Positions 7,531-15,979 of a DNA stretch of 47,437 nt are shown here, piece by piece. The DNA is taken from positions 1-47,437 of the forward strand of contig NZ_JAUQWH010000059.1 of NCBI RefSeq assembly GCF_030757795.1, in the 5' to 3' direction. Origin of the DNA: Actinoplanes oryzae (GTDB taxonomy: Bacteria; Actinomycetota; Actinomycetes; Mycobacteriales; Micromonosporaceae). A program made the translations under genes and the position numbers. Numbering within the stretch: the stretch's first letter is position 1; each line of letters opens with the position of its first letter. The notes below the pieces were generated by a model. That model saw only the letters and a program-made list of their open reading frames with translations, ran no database searches and was not told the origin of the DNA.

Positions 7531-7855
7531 GGTCTCTGATCCTCTCGATCAAGGCGGTGGACATCGGCTCCGCGTCGTCCGCGAGCACGAGTCCCTGGGT
7601 GATCAGGTCGGCCACGATGACGCGGACCACGCCCAGCGGCGCCCCGAGCGCCGCCGACAGGTCCGCGACCGACCGGGGCCGCTGGCAGAGCTCGACGATG
7701 CGCCGCGACTCGAAGCGCAGCGGCGCCGACAGGGCGGCGGGGGCGGCGCGCAGCTGGGTCTCGATCCGCAGCCCCTCGCGCATCGGCTCGGTGCGGCCGC
7801 CGGTGAGCATGAAGGGGCGTACGACGGGCTCCTCGTCCGCGGACCAGGTGCTCAT
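7514..7855 (-). CDS. cvnC: Conservon DUF742 protein CvnC
   Basis: 113 residues, MSTWSADEEPVVRPFMLTGGRT..., with the winged-helix-like DUF742 core (SRRIVELCQRPRSVADLSAALGAPLGVVRVIVADLI). The ATG at 7855 overlaps the TGA of cvnB (ATGA). A longer upstream reading in the same frame exists but would run into cvnB, so the short start is preferred. Family members are thought to be signalling adaptors or DNA-binding-like proteins, with no proven target here. Confidence 0.88.
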   Translation of the reverse strand: MSTWSADEEPVVRPFMLTGGRTEPMREGLRIETQLRAAPAALSAPLRFESRRIVELCQRPRSVADLSAALGAPLGVVRVIVADLITQGLVLADDAEPMSTALIERIRDRVRAL

Positions 7856-8280
7856 CGCGGCAGATACTGCCGGGACTCGGCGATCAGCGCGGGCGTCAGC
7901 AGGGCACCGAAGCGCTCGGCCAGCAGCGAGATCTCGTAGCCGACCAGGCCGACGTCGCACTCGCCGCCGGCCACCACGCCGAGGCAGCTGCCGCCCTCGA
8001 TCACCGAGATGATGAGGAAGCCGCGGCGCATCTCGATCATGACCAGCTTGAGGCCCTCGAAGTCGTAGCGGCGCGACGCGCTGCGCGCCAGCCCGGCCAT
8101 GCTCGACACGATCGCGGCCAGCTGGTCGGCGTCCGCCCGGCCCAGGCCGTCCGAGCCGGCGATGAGCAGGCCGTCCGACGAGACCGCCACGGCGTCGCGT
8201 ACCCCGTCGGTCTGGTGGACGAAGTTGCCCAGCAGCCAGTTGAACTGGTGCCGGTCGGCGGGCGGCGCGTCAGCGGTCAT
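7852..8280 (-). CDS. cvnB: Conservon roadblock/LC7 protein CvnB
   Basis: 142 residues with the roadblock/LC7 fold: NWLLGNFVHQTDGVRDAVAVSSDGLLIAGS..., the typical MglB-like start, then LARSASRRYDFEGLKLVMIEM and a C-terminal SLLAERFG helix. Roadblock proteins of this type act as partners of the CvnD GTPase. It overlaps its neighbours by 4 bp on both sides, so cvnA, cvnB and cvnC should be made in step. Confidence 0.9.
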   Translation of the reverse strand: MTADAPPADRHQFNWLLGNFVHQTDGVRDAVAVSSDGLLIAGSDGLGRADADQLAAIVSSMAGLARSASRRYDFEGLKLVMIEMRRGFLIISVIEGGSCLGVVAGGECDVGLVGYEISLLAERFGALLTPALIAESRQYLPR

Positions 8281-10442
8281 CGGGTCTCCTCCTGGATGGT
8301 GCGGTGGCTGCCCCGCTGGATGCCGTCGCGCAGGGCGGTCAGGCGGGCCCCGACGGCGTCCGGCGAACCGGCGACGGCCACCGACGGCTGCGGGGCGGCG
8401 GCGGGCGCCGGCGGGCGGGCACGGTGCTTGCGCGGGGTGCGTTTGCGCAGGCCATTGGGCGTACGGGCGGCGTCGTCGAGCTCCAGGAACAGGGTCGCGG
8501 TGTCCTCGAGGACCACGTAGTCCACCTCGTCGACCTTGGGACGCACACGCTCCTCCTCCCGCGGCTGCGGTTCTTCGGTCAGCAGGGCGGCGGGGATGCT
8601 GATCCGCGCCGTCAGCCCGGTGACGGCCGACGGGGTGAGCTGCACGTCGACGCCCAGCTCCCGGGCCAGCCGGCCCACCACGTGATGGCCCAGGAACCGG
8701 GCCGGGGCGACCACGAACTCGCCCTCGCCCTCGCCGCGCAGCCGCCGGTTGGCCCGGTCGATCTCCTCGGCGGTCATGCCGACGCCCTGGTCGCAGACGG
8801 CGACCAGGTAGCCGTCGCCGATCCGCCGCCCGTGGACCTCGACCTCCAGGTCCGGCGGCGAGAAGGAGAGGCCGTTCTCCACCAGCTCGGCGAGCATGTG
8901 CGCCAGGCTGCCGGCCATCGAGCCCTGCACGAGGGCGTCGTCCATCTTGCGCAGCGTCACCCGCCGGTACTCCTCCACCTCGGACACCGCGGCGCGCACC
9001 ACGTCGGTCAGCGGCACCGGGCCGGCCCACTGCCGGGGGCTGGCGGCGCCGACCAGCACCAGCAGGCTCTCGGCGTTGCGGCGCATGCGGGTGGCCAGGT
9101 GGTCGAGCTCGAACAGGTTCGCCAGGCCGGCCGGGCTGGCCTCCTCCTGCTCCAGCCGGGTGATGAAGCCCAGCTGGCGGCGCAGCAGGTTCTGGTTGCG
9201 CCGGCCGAGGTTGGCCAGCGACTCGGCGCTGGTGCGCCGCAGCTGCGCCTGCTCGGTGGCGAGCGTGTACGCCGTCTGCTGCACCCGGCCGAACGCCTCC
9301 GCCACCTGCCCGATCTCGCGGGTCGCACCGGGCGCCACCGGCACCGGCTCGGGCGGTCCCGCGCGTTCCCCGGCCGCCGCCCGCCGGACGGCCTCGGGCA
9401 GGCGCTGCCCGGCCAGCCTGTTCGCCTCGTCGGCCAGCGCGGCCAGCGGCCCGGCCAGCGACCGGGTGCCGGAGGTGGCCAGGTAGACCGATCCGGCCAG
9501 GCAGGCCAGGACGATCGCGGCCAGCACCGAGATGCGTACGGCCGCCTGCTCGCGCAGCTCCCCCGCCCGGTCCCGCACCGCGGCCCCGATCTGCTCCCCC
9601 AGCCCCGCCAGGTCCCCGAGCAGCGTGGCGGTCGACGACGACCAGGCCCCGGCGTCCAGCCGCAGGGTCCGGCCGTCGCCGGAGTCCAGCACCGTCGCCT
9701 CGAGGGACCGGACCCGGGTCGCGGCCGCGCTGCCCAGCACGGCCGTCTTCGCCGCCGCCGCCTCGGGGCTCGCGAACTCGTCGAACTCCCCCAGCGCCAG
9801 GTCGCGCCGCGCGACGATCCCGGCGAACTGCGAGTACTCGCCCGCCCGGAACCCGCCCGCCGACAGCACCCCGGTCACGAAGGCCCGCTCCTGGGCGCTC
9901 GCCTCCTTGACGAAGTTGAGCTGCTCCAGCGACTCCGCGCCGCGCCGCAGCCGGTCGTCGGCCACGGTCTCCAGGTCGAGGAAGATCTCGCCGAGCTCGC
10001 CGATCGTCTCGGTGTAGGACTCGAAGACCTCCGCCCGCCCCGCGTCGCCGGAGTCCGCCCCGCCGCGCAGCTCGGCCAGCCCGTCCAGCTGCCCCAGCGC
10101 CTCCTCGGCCTGCTCCTCCAGCTCGTCGCCGCCGGCCAGCAGGTCGCGCACCTGCGCGTGGCGGGCGTCGACCTGCTGGCGTACGGCGGAGAGCCGGCCG
10201 CGCAGCGTCTCGTCCCCGGCGAGCAGGCCGGTCGTCACGCCCCGCTCGTCCTGCAGCTGCTGCACGAGGCTCTGCAGGCTCAGGACGACGCTGACCCGCT
10301 CGTCGGTCGTGGCCGCCGCCCGGTAGCCGGAGATTTCCCCGGCCGAGATGACGCTGAGAAGCACAAGCATGGCCGCCAGCGGTGGGGCCACCATGCGCGT
10401 GATCCGGCCGCGGATGGTGTGGGCGGTCGCGCTCCGGCTCAT
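8277..10442 (-). CDS. cvnA: Conservon sensor histidine kinase CvnA with nitrate/nitrite-type sensor domain
   Basis: 721 residues; start chosen at the ATG preceded by AAGGAGGGCCG. Order: TM1 (about 17-38), an extracytoplasmic all-helical domain (about 40-300) with QDERGVTTGLLAG near residue 65, typical of NIT (nitrate/nitrite-sensing) domains, TM2 (about 300-325), a HAMP-like segment, a dimerisation region with LDHLATRMRRNAESLLVL, an ATPase domain (about 510-600) with ENGLSFSPP (N box) and CDQGVGMT (G1 box), and a long Pro/Arg-rich C-terminal tail. It is divergent from a formate/nitrite-type transporter, so sensing of an oxidised nitrogen anion is a reasonable inference. No response regulator is adjacent; output is presumably through CvnB-D. 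Confidence 0.9.
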   Translation of the reverse strand: MSRSATAHTIRGRITRMVAPPLAAMLVLLSVISAGEISGYRAAATTDERVSVVLSLQSLVQQLQDERGVTTGLLAGDETLRGRLSAVRQQVDARHAQVRDLLAGGDELEEQAEEALGQLDGLAELRGGADSGDAGRAEVFESYTETIGELGEIFLDLETVADDRLRRGAESLEQLNFVKEASAQERAFVTGVLSAGGFRAGEYSQFAGIVARRDLALGEFDEFASPEAAAAKTAVLGSAAATRVRSLEATVLDSGDGRTLRLDAGAWSSSTATLLGDLAGLGEQIGAAVRDRAGELREQAAVRISVLAAIVLACLAGSVYLATSGTRSLAGPLAALADEANRLAGQRLPEAVRRAAAGERAGPPEPVPVAPGATREIGQVAEAFGRVQQTAYTLATEQAQLRRTSAESLANLGRRNQNLLRRQLGFITRLEQEEASPAGLANLFELDHLATRMRRNAESLLVLVGAASPRQWAGPVPLTDVVRAAVSEVEEYRRVTLRKMDDALVQGSMAGSLAHMLAELVENGLSFSPPDLEVEVHGRRIGDGYLVAVCDQGVGMTAEEIDRANRRLRGEGEGEFVVAPARFLGHHVVGRLARELGVDVQLTPSAVTGLTARISIPAALLTEEPQPREEERVRPKVDEVDYVVLEDTATLFLELDDAARTPNGLRKRTPRKHRARPPAPAAAPQPSVAVAGSPDAVGARLTALRDGIQRGSHRTIQEETR

Positions 10443-10505
10443 CGGCCCTCCTTTTGAGATCCGGCACAGAATTGACGTCCGCCTACTTCTGGTCAACCAC
10501 CCGGT

Positions 10506-10521
10506 CGGGGGACGTCCCCCG
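10506..10521. promoter_or_regulatory. Perfect 16-bp palindrome between cvnA and the transporter gene
   Basis: CGGGGGACGTCCCCCG is a perfect palindrome in the 155-bp divergent region. The left part GGTCGGGGGACG repeats directly at 10521-10532. It is a candidate operator for one or both divergent genes or a cruciform/hairpin; no binding protein can be named. Confidence 0.45.
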
Positions 10522-10597
10522 GTCGGGGGACGGCCACGGTCCACGATGTGCACAACGCCGGCGGCATGGGCCACGCGTCACCGGGTAGGCGGATGCG

Positions 10598-11434
10598 ATG
10601 GCACGCAAACCGCCGGAGATCGCCCGCGCCGCCGTCGGCAGCGGCGCCGAGAAGGCCGCCCTGCGCTGGGACAAGACGCTGGTGGGATCGTTCCTCGCCG
10701 GGGCGTACATCGCCTTCGGCGGGCTGGTCGCGATCACCGTCTCCGCCGGGCTCGACCCGGAGATCTGGGGCAGCCTGCCGACCCTGTTCACCGGGGCCGC
10801 GTTCACTCTCGGGCTGGTGCTCGTGCTGATCGCGGGCTCGCACCTGCTCACCGGCAACATGCTGCTGGTGCCGATCAGCGCCATGCACGGCCGGCTGTCC
10901 TGGGGCGACGTGCTGCGCAACTTCTCGCTGGTGCTGATCGGCAACCTGGCCGGCGCGGTCTTCGTCGCCTACTTCCTCGCCGTGCAGACCGGCGTCATCG
11001 GCGGCCTGGGCAGCGAGGCGGGCACCCCGGGCGCGCTGGCCTACGAGCGGCTGGCCGTGATCGCCGAGGCCAAGGGCCTGCACGAGACCGACTGGCAGAT
11101 CTTCCTGCGCGCGGTCGGCTGCAACTGGCTGGTGTGCCTCGCCGTGTGGATCTCGCTGGCCGCCGACGCGGTCTCCGGCAAGATCCTGGGCATCTTCTTC
11201 CCGATCATGGCCTTCGTCGCCATGGGCTTCGACCACCTCATCGCGAACATGTTCTTCCTGCCGGCCGCCATCTTCGCCGGGGTGCCCGGCCTGGGCTAGG
11301 ACGACACCCTGCGCAACTGGGCCCTCGCCTTCGCCGGCAACCTGGTCGGCGCGGTGGTCTTCGTCGCCACGTCCTACTGGTACCTGTACCTGCGCGACGA
11401 GCCGGACAGCCCGGTCCGGGAAGAACCGGGCTGA
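10598..11434 (+). pseudogene. Formate/nitrite transporter (FNT family) interrupted by an in-frame TAG
   Basis: The ATG at 10598 opens a frame encoding an FNT channel: FLAGAYIAFGGLVAITV (TM1), GSHLLTGNMLLVP (the family's re-entrant loop region), FSLVLIGNLAGAVFVAY, CNWLVCLAVWI, and FPIMAFVAMGFDHLIANMFF. After VPGLG the frame hits TAG at 11297-11299, then continues in the same frame as DDTLRNWALAFAGNLVGAVVFVATSYWYLYLR to TGA at 11434. That continuation is the sixth helix of the family. The family usually has Trp at the TAG position (TGG to TAG is one base). As read, the protein is 233 residues and lacks its last helix. A nonsense mutation, a sequencing error or read-through are possible. The substrate would be nitrite, formate or a similar anion. 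Confidence 0.85.
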
Positions 11435-11449
11435 CCAGGTCGCCGTCAG

Positions 11450-13015
11450 TCAGCCGGACGTGACGTCATCGCAGGTCACGTCGCCGGTCGGGAGTGTGCC
11501 TCCGGCGAGGAAGGCGACGGTGGCCCGGTCCGCGCACGCCGAGCCGGCGTGGTAGACGTAGTGGCCGCCGTTGTCCACACCGACCAGCACGGCACGCCCG
11601 CCCAGCTCGGTGCGCAGGCCCACGCCCGAGTCCCACGGGGTGGCGTTGTCGCGGCGGTTCTGCAGGACCATGACGTTGCGGGCGCCCTGGTCGGTGACTT
11701 CAATGGGGGCGTCCAGCGGCTTGCCCGGCCAGAAGGCGCAGGTCCACGCGTTCACCGGCATGCCCGCGGTCAGGGGCCACCGGGCCCGGTCCGCCTCGAC
11801 CGCCTCCCGCACGCCGTCCACCCCGGCCGGCCAGGCGACGTCCCCGCACATCAGGGCCAGGAACATCGTGGCCGCGTTGTCCGCCGGCACCCCGGGCGTG
11901 GGCGCCGTCCCCGGAAACACCTCCTTGATCACGGCGGTGTCCGCGTCGGTCAGCTTGCCGTCGGCCAGGTGCGCGGCCGCCTGCCACACCTTCGGCAGGA
12001 CCGGCAGGGTCTCGTTGTGCAGGAGCATCGCGTACGTGAGGTTGCGCAGCAGAGCGCCGTCGAGGCTCATCGGCGTACCGGGAATGGTGGCGGGTTTGGC
12101 GTCCAGCCGGGCCGCGAGGGCCAGATAGTCCTTGGTCACCTGCGCGGGGGTCCTGCCGGTCTGCTTCGCGGCGACGGCGGCGGCGTCGGGGAAGCGCTCG
12201 GACATGCCCTTGCCCCAGCCGGCCACCTCGCCGGCCCACGCCTTGGCCGGATCGACGTTGCCCTCGAGAACCATCTTGTCGGTGCGCTGCGGGAAGAGCA
12301 TGTCGTACGCCGCGCCGAGATAGGTCCCGTACGACTGGCCCCAGTAGGCGATCCTGTCCGCGCCCAGCGCCTCCCGGATCCGGTCCATGTCCCGGGCGGT
12401 GTTGGCGGTCGTGAAGAACTTGAGGTTCGCGTTGGACGCGCACTTCTGGGCGGTTGTCCTGGCAAACTCGACATTCTTGGCGATCGAACCGTCCGCCGCC
12501 GGATAGGGGAACAGCGCGACGTTCGGCACGTCGCCCAGGCCGCAGGTCTGCGGGGTGCTGCGCTCCACGCCGCGGGGGTCGAAGCCGATCAGGTCGTACT
12601 TGGCCAGCACCTCGGGAGGGAGCGTGGGGGCGAGGGCGCTCGGGGTGTCGAGTCCCGGCAGCGCGGGGCCGCCGGGATTGACGAGCAGAGGCTCCCGCGT
12701 CCCGCCCTCCGCGCCTGCCTCGCCGGTCGACAGCCGCGAGACCGCGATGTCGATCGCCGGGCCGTCCGGGTGCTTGTAGTCGAGCGGCACCCGCAGCACC
12801 CCGCACTTCTGTCGCGGGTCCCGCGCGGGTGCACCCTGCGCCAATTCCGGGCAGGCACCCCACGCGATGGTCGCGGCCGCCGGGGCTTGCGGCGCCGCAG
12901 CCGTACGGTCGACCGCCGGCGTGTCCTCGTCATCGGCCGCCTCGCACGCCGTCAGCCCGAGCACCGTGACAACGACGGCGGCCGCCATCGTCGTGATCTT
13001 CTTCGTCTGTCTCAC
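11450..13015 (-). CDS. Secreted tripeptidyl aminopeptidase-like alpha/beta hydrolase, lipoprotein
   Basis: 521 residues from GTG at 13015 (MRQTKKITTMAAAV). The signal ends in the lipobox LTAC, so the protein should be lipid-anchored. The catalytic domain shows NPGGPALPG (oxyanion-hole region), GFDPRGVERS and the nucleophile elbow GQSYG. The C-terminal TAP-like domain (from about residue 400) ends with VGVDNGGHYVY, which contains the candidate catalytic His. The S33-type family, such as SlpD/SlpE and Tap of Streptomyces, removes tripeptides from peptide N-termini outside the cell. The gene converges with the FNT gene with 15 bp between stops. A longer reading upstream exists but weakens the signal peptide. 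Confidence 0.85.
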   Translation of the reverse strand: MRQTKKITTMAAAVVVTVLGLTACEAADDEDTPAVDRTAAAPQAPAAATIAWGACPELAQGAPARDPRQKCGVLRVPLDYKHPDGPAIDIAVSRLSTGEAGAEGGTREPLLVNPGGPALPGLDTPSALAPTLPPEVLAKYDLIGFDPRGVERSTPQTCGLGDVPNVALFPYPAADGSIAKNVEFARTTAQKCASNANLKFFTTANTARDMDRIREALGADRIAYWGQSYGTYLGAAYDMLFPQRTDKMVLEGNVDPAKAWAGEVAGWGKGMSERFPDAAAVAAKQTGRTPAQVTKDYLALAARLDAKPATIPGTPMSLDGALLRNLTYAMLLHNETLPVLPKVWQAAAHLADGKLTDADTAVIKEVFPGTAPTPGVPADNAATMFLALMCGDVAWPAGVDGVREAVEADRARWPLTAGMPVNAWTCAFWPGKPLDAPIEVTDQGARNVMVLQNRRDNATPWDSGVGLRTELGGRAVLVGVDNGGHYVYHAGSACADRATVAFLAGGTLPTGDVTCDDVTSG

Positions 13016-13379
13016 GCCGGACAACGCTGGACGGGCTCTTCCCCCTTGTCCGGCACTCCACACGAATCCACAGCCCCTTGCCCCATCGGCCCACCCCGCG
13101 CCGCCCGAAAGCGCGAACCCCGTACGGATTCGTACGGACCTGTGGACCGCCCGCCACCCTGCAATCGATCATCATCTCGCCGCAGGCGCCGGGCCTCCTC
13201 CCGCCGCCGCCGGGCCCGTTCCGGGGCCGGGCCTTCGCCCCCGTGAGGCCCGGCCCCCAGGCGCTCGAACCCGCACCCGCCTCGCCCGAGCCGCCTTCCC
13301 CGGCCCGGTGACCGCCCGGCTCCCGCCCTCCCCCGGCCGGCTCCGCGCCGCACCTGCCCGGTGCCGGCGACGCGGCTGG
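13016..13379. other. 364-bp intergenic region upstream of the peptidase gene
   Basis: No convincing gene lies here. The region contains the near-palindrome at 13120-13137, arms CCGTAC and GTACGG around GGATTC, 105 bp upstream of the peptidase start; it is the best operator candidate. The rest is Pro/Arg-coding-like GC-rich sequence with open frames on both strands but no ribosome sites or recognisable protein. No clear terminator for the STAND gene was seen. Confidence 0.5.
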
Positions 13380-15860
13380 TCAGACGGCGGCGAGGACGGC
13401 GGTGACGCGGGCAGCCTCCTGCGGGTTGAGGTCGCGCCAGATCTGTTCGGCCCGGCCGAAATGGTGGCGCGCCTCGGGCAGGTTGCCCAGCCGCCGGTGT
13501 GCCTCGCCGAGGCCGGTCTGGGCCAGCGCCTGCTGCTCGGCGTCCCGCACGTCCGGGGCGGCCGCCCCCGCGTAGGCCTCCGTGTAGTGGGCGATGGCCG
13601 CCCGGTCGTCCCCGGCGGCCAGGAACGCGTGACCGAGTCCGTTCGTCGAGCAGATGACCCCGTAGCGGGAACCGGCCCGGTCGCTGAGGCGCAGCGAGCG
13701 CCGGTAGTGGTCGCGGGCCGCCCGGTGGTCGCCGCGCGCGAGGTGCAGGCTGCCGAGCGCGTCCAGGATGCTCGCCTCGATGACCGGGTTGCCCAGCTCC
13801 CACGAGAGGCGCAGCGCCCGGACGAGATGCTCCCCGGCCGCGTCGAGCCGGCCCGCCCGCACCTCGGCCTCGCCCAGGTTGGTCAGCAGCGCCGTTTCCT
13901 CCCAGCGGTCGCCGTCGTCCCGGGCCAGCGCCGCGCCCTCCGTGTAGTGCTCGACGGCCCGGCCGTAGCGGCCGCGAAGGTATTCCGCGGTGCCCAGCCC
14001 GAGCAGCGCGTGCACCAGCTCGGCCCGTGCCCCTGCGCGCCGCCCCGCCTCCACGGCCCGCGCCAGGTCGCGACGAGCATCACCCACCCGTCCGAGGTGC
14101 ACCGACGCGATGGCGCGGTAGGTGAGCACCCCGAGCCGGATCTCCGCGTCGCCGGCGAGAAGTTCACCCCCTGCCCGCGCGGACGGGCCGTAGCCACCGG
14201 CCGCGAGCCTGTCGAGGTGTTCCAGGGCGGCCCGATGGCGGGAGTGCGCGAGCTCGGTCGTGGCGATCCGCAACACCGCGCGGGCGTGCTGGGACCGGTC
14301 GCCCCGGTCCAGCGCTTCCTGCGCGGCGCGGCCGTGCACGGCGAGGGCATCCTGGTGGCGTCCGCGAATGATCAGCCGCTTGTGCAGGGCGGCGCTCAGC
14401 GCGGCCCCATAGCCGGGCCGGTCGTGGGCGGTGACGGGGATCCGCACCGAGGCGACGAGAGTGTCGAGCCCGGCGTCCTCGCTCCGGCCGGCCACGGCGA
14501 GGAAGTGGTCGAGCAGCCGGCTCAACGCGGCCCGCCGGTCCGCCCGCCGGTCCTCCTCGAGCCCCCGCACGGCGGCGAAGGCGCGGACCAGATCGTGCAG
14601 GACGTGGCGGCCGTCGCCGAGCGCCGTCACCACGTGCTGCCGGGCGAACTCGGCGAGCATCCCGGCCGCCGTCTCCGGGCTCGTGGCGGCGAGCGCCGCG
14701 GCGGCCGGGGCATCGAAGCTGCCCGGATGCAGGGCCAGCATGCGCAGGAGCCGCCGGCCGTCGGTGGACAGCGCGCGATAGGAGAGGTCGAGCGCCAGCT
14801 CCACCCCGAACTCCAGCCGGCCGCCGGCATGCCGGTCGTCGAGCCGGTCCGCGTGGTCGGTCACCGTCCAGCCCGGGCGGGAGCGCATCTGGCCCGCCGC
14901 CAGCGCCAGGGCGAGCGGCAACCGGCCGCAGCGCTCGGCGATCCGGCCACCCGCCCGCGGGTCCTCCCCCTCCGGAAGGCCGGCGAGCGCCCCGGCAAGG
15001 AAGCCCTCGGCCTCCTCGGCGGTGAACGGCTCGACGGGCACCTCGGCCGCCGAGGGCACCGCCAGCGCGCGCCGGCTGGTGACGAACACGACCGGCTCGC
15101 CCGCCGGGCCGGCACGCCGCGCGGCGGACCCGGCCGGGGCGCCGGGCAGCAACGGCGCCACCTGCTCCTCGTCGGCGGCGTTGTCGAGCACCACGAGCAC
15201 CGGGCGCCCGGCGAGCCGCTGCCGATAGAGGGCGACCCGCTCGGCCAGGGCCAGCGGCACCAGCTGCCCGGGCACGCCCAGCGACCGCAAGAGGCCGTCG
15301 AGCACCGCCGCCGGGTCGGCCGGCGGCTGCGTCCGGTCGGGATGGAACCCTCGCAAGTCGACGAAGAGCACCTGGTCGACCAGGCGATCGCGGATCAGCT
15401 GATGTCCCGCGCGCACGGCCAGCTGGGTCTTGCCGGCGCCGGCCATCCCCCGCAGCACCGTGACGCCGCCCGGCTCGCGGCACAACCGCTCGATCAGCTC
15501 GGCCCGGCCGGTGAACCCGGCGAGCTCCGGCGGCAGCTCGCCGATCACCCGCACCTGCCCGGGCGCCCGGGCCATCCCGGTGATGACCCGCAGCACCTGA
15601 CGCCACTGGTTCACATAGCCGGGCTCCGGGTGCAGGGCGGCGACGACCGCCACGACGAGCTCCTGGTCCAGCCGCTTGCGCCCGGACCGGAAGCAGTCCA
15701 CCACCGTCGACCGGCCGACCCGCTCCGCGTCCGCCCGGCCCTGATTGACCTGGCCGGTGATCGCCTCGTAGGACGGGTCGCCCGCCCACACCTTGAGGGC
15801 CCGCAGCAAGCCGGCGACCTCGTCGAGGGTCACCGCCCGACCGGGATCCGGCAACGTCAT
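13380..15860 (-). CDS. NB-ARC/TPR (STAND) regulator, AfsR-like without a SARP domain
   Basis: 826 residues. An N-terminal helical domain (1-100, VTLDEVAGLLRALKVWAGDPSYEAI...) resembles the small HTH-like module found in front of many actinobacterial NB-ARC proteins. The ATPase core follows: Walker A GMAGAGKTQ near residue 140, Walker B VLVVLDN, sensor-like VFVTSRR, then GLPLAL-like CGRLPLALALAA. The C-terminal 350 residues are tetratricopeptide repeats (ARAELVHALLGLGTAEYLRGRYGRAVEHYTEGA and similar units). STAND proteins switch on ligand or partner binding to the repeats and oligomerise; targets here are unknown. The ATG has GGGAG upstream and tandem 15-mers just before it. It stands alone between the LacI gene and the peptidase. 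Confidence 0.85.
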   Translation of the reverse strand: MTLPDPGRAVTLDEVAGLLRALKVWAGDPSYEAITGQVNQGRADAERVGRSTVVDCFRSGRKRLDQELVVAVVAALHPEPGYVNQWRQVLRVITGMARAPGQVRVIGELPPELAGFTGRAELIERLCREPGGVTVLRGMAGAGKTQLAVRAGHQLIRDRLVDQVLFVDLRGFHPDRTQPPADPAAVLDGLLRSLGVPGQLVPLALAERVALYRQRLAGRPVLVVLDNAADEEQVAPLLPGAPAGSAARRAGPAGEPVVFVTSRRALAVPSAAEVPVEPFTAEEAEGFLAGALAGLPEGEDPRAGGRIAERCGRLPLALALAAGQMRSRPGWTVTDHADRLDDRHAGGRLEFGVELALDLSYRALSTDGRRLLRMLALHPGSFDAPAAAALAATSPETAAGMLAEFARQHVVTALGDGRHVLHDLVRAFAAVRGLEEDRRADRRAALSRLLDHFLAVAGRSEDAGLDTLVASVRIPVTAHDRPGYGAALSAALHKRLIIRGRHQDALAVHGRAAQEALDRGDRSQHARAVLRIATTELAHSRHRAALEHLDRLAAGGYGPSARAGGELLAGDAEIRLGVLTYRAIASVHLGRVGDARRDLARAVEAGRRAGARAELVHALLGLGTAEYLRGRYGRAVEHYTEGAALARDDGDRWEETALLTNLGEAEVRAGRLDAAGEHLVRALRLSWELGNPVIEASILDALGSLHLARGDHRAARDHYRRSLRLSDRAGSRYGVICSTNGLGHAFLAAGDDRAAIAHYTEAYAGAAAPDVRDAEQQALAQTGLGEAHRRLGNLPEARHHFGRAEQIWRDLNPQEAARVTAVLAAV

Positions 15861-15872
15861 CCTCGGCTCCCT

Positions 15873-15902
15873 TCACGAACGGCCGCATCACGAACGACCG
15901 CA
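15873..15902. repeat. Tandem 15-bp repeat in front of the STAND gene
   Basis: TCACGAACGGCCGCA (15873-15887) is followed immediately by TCACGAACGACCGCA (15888-15902), one mismatch. The pair starts 12 bp upstream of the STAND start codon, so it would lie in the 5' leader or promoter. A tandem operator for a repressor is possible; chance duplication is the alternative. Confidence 0.6.
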
Positions 15903-15979
15903 ACGTTAGAGCCCGCAGATCCGCCCTGACACCCTCTCCAGTGGGCATTCCGCGGTAGCTCTTGCGAGGGACCGCGGCC

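Noticed and set aside
11297..11299. TAG as pyrrolysine codon
   Set aside because: No sign of pyrrolysine genes, and the family residue at this place is Trp (TGG), one base from TAG.
13380..15860. SARP-type AfsR regulator
   Set aside because: The N-terminus lacks the winged-helix/BTAD part of SARP proteins; only NB-ARC and TPR remain.
12867..15929. 1020-codon plus-strand frame opposite the STAND gene
   Set aside because: Low-complexity Arg/Pro/Gly translation; the minus strand encodes Walker motifs and TPRs.
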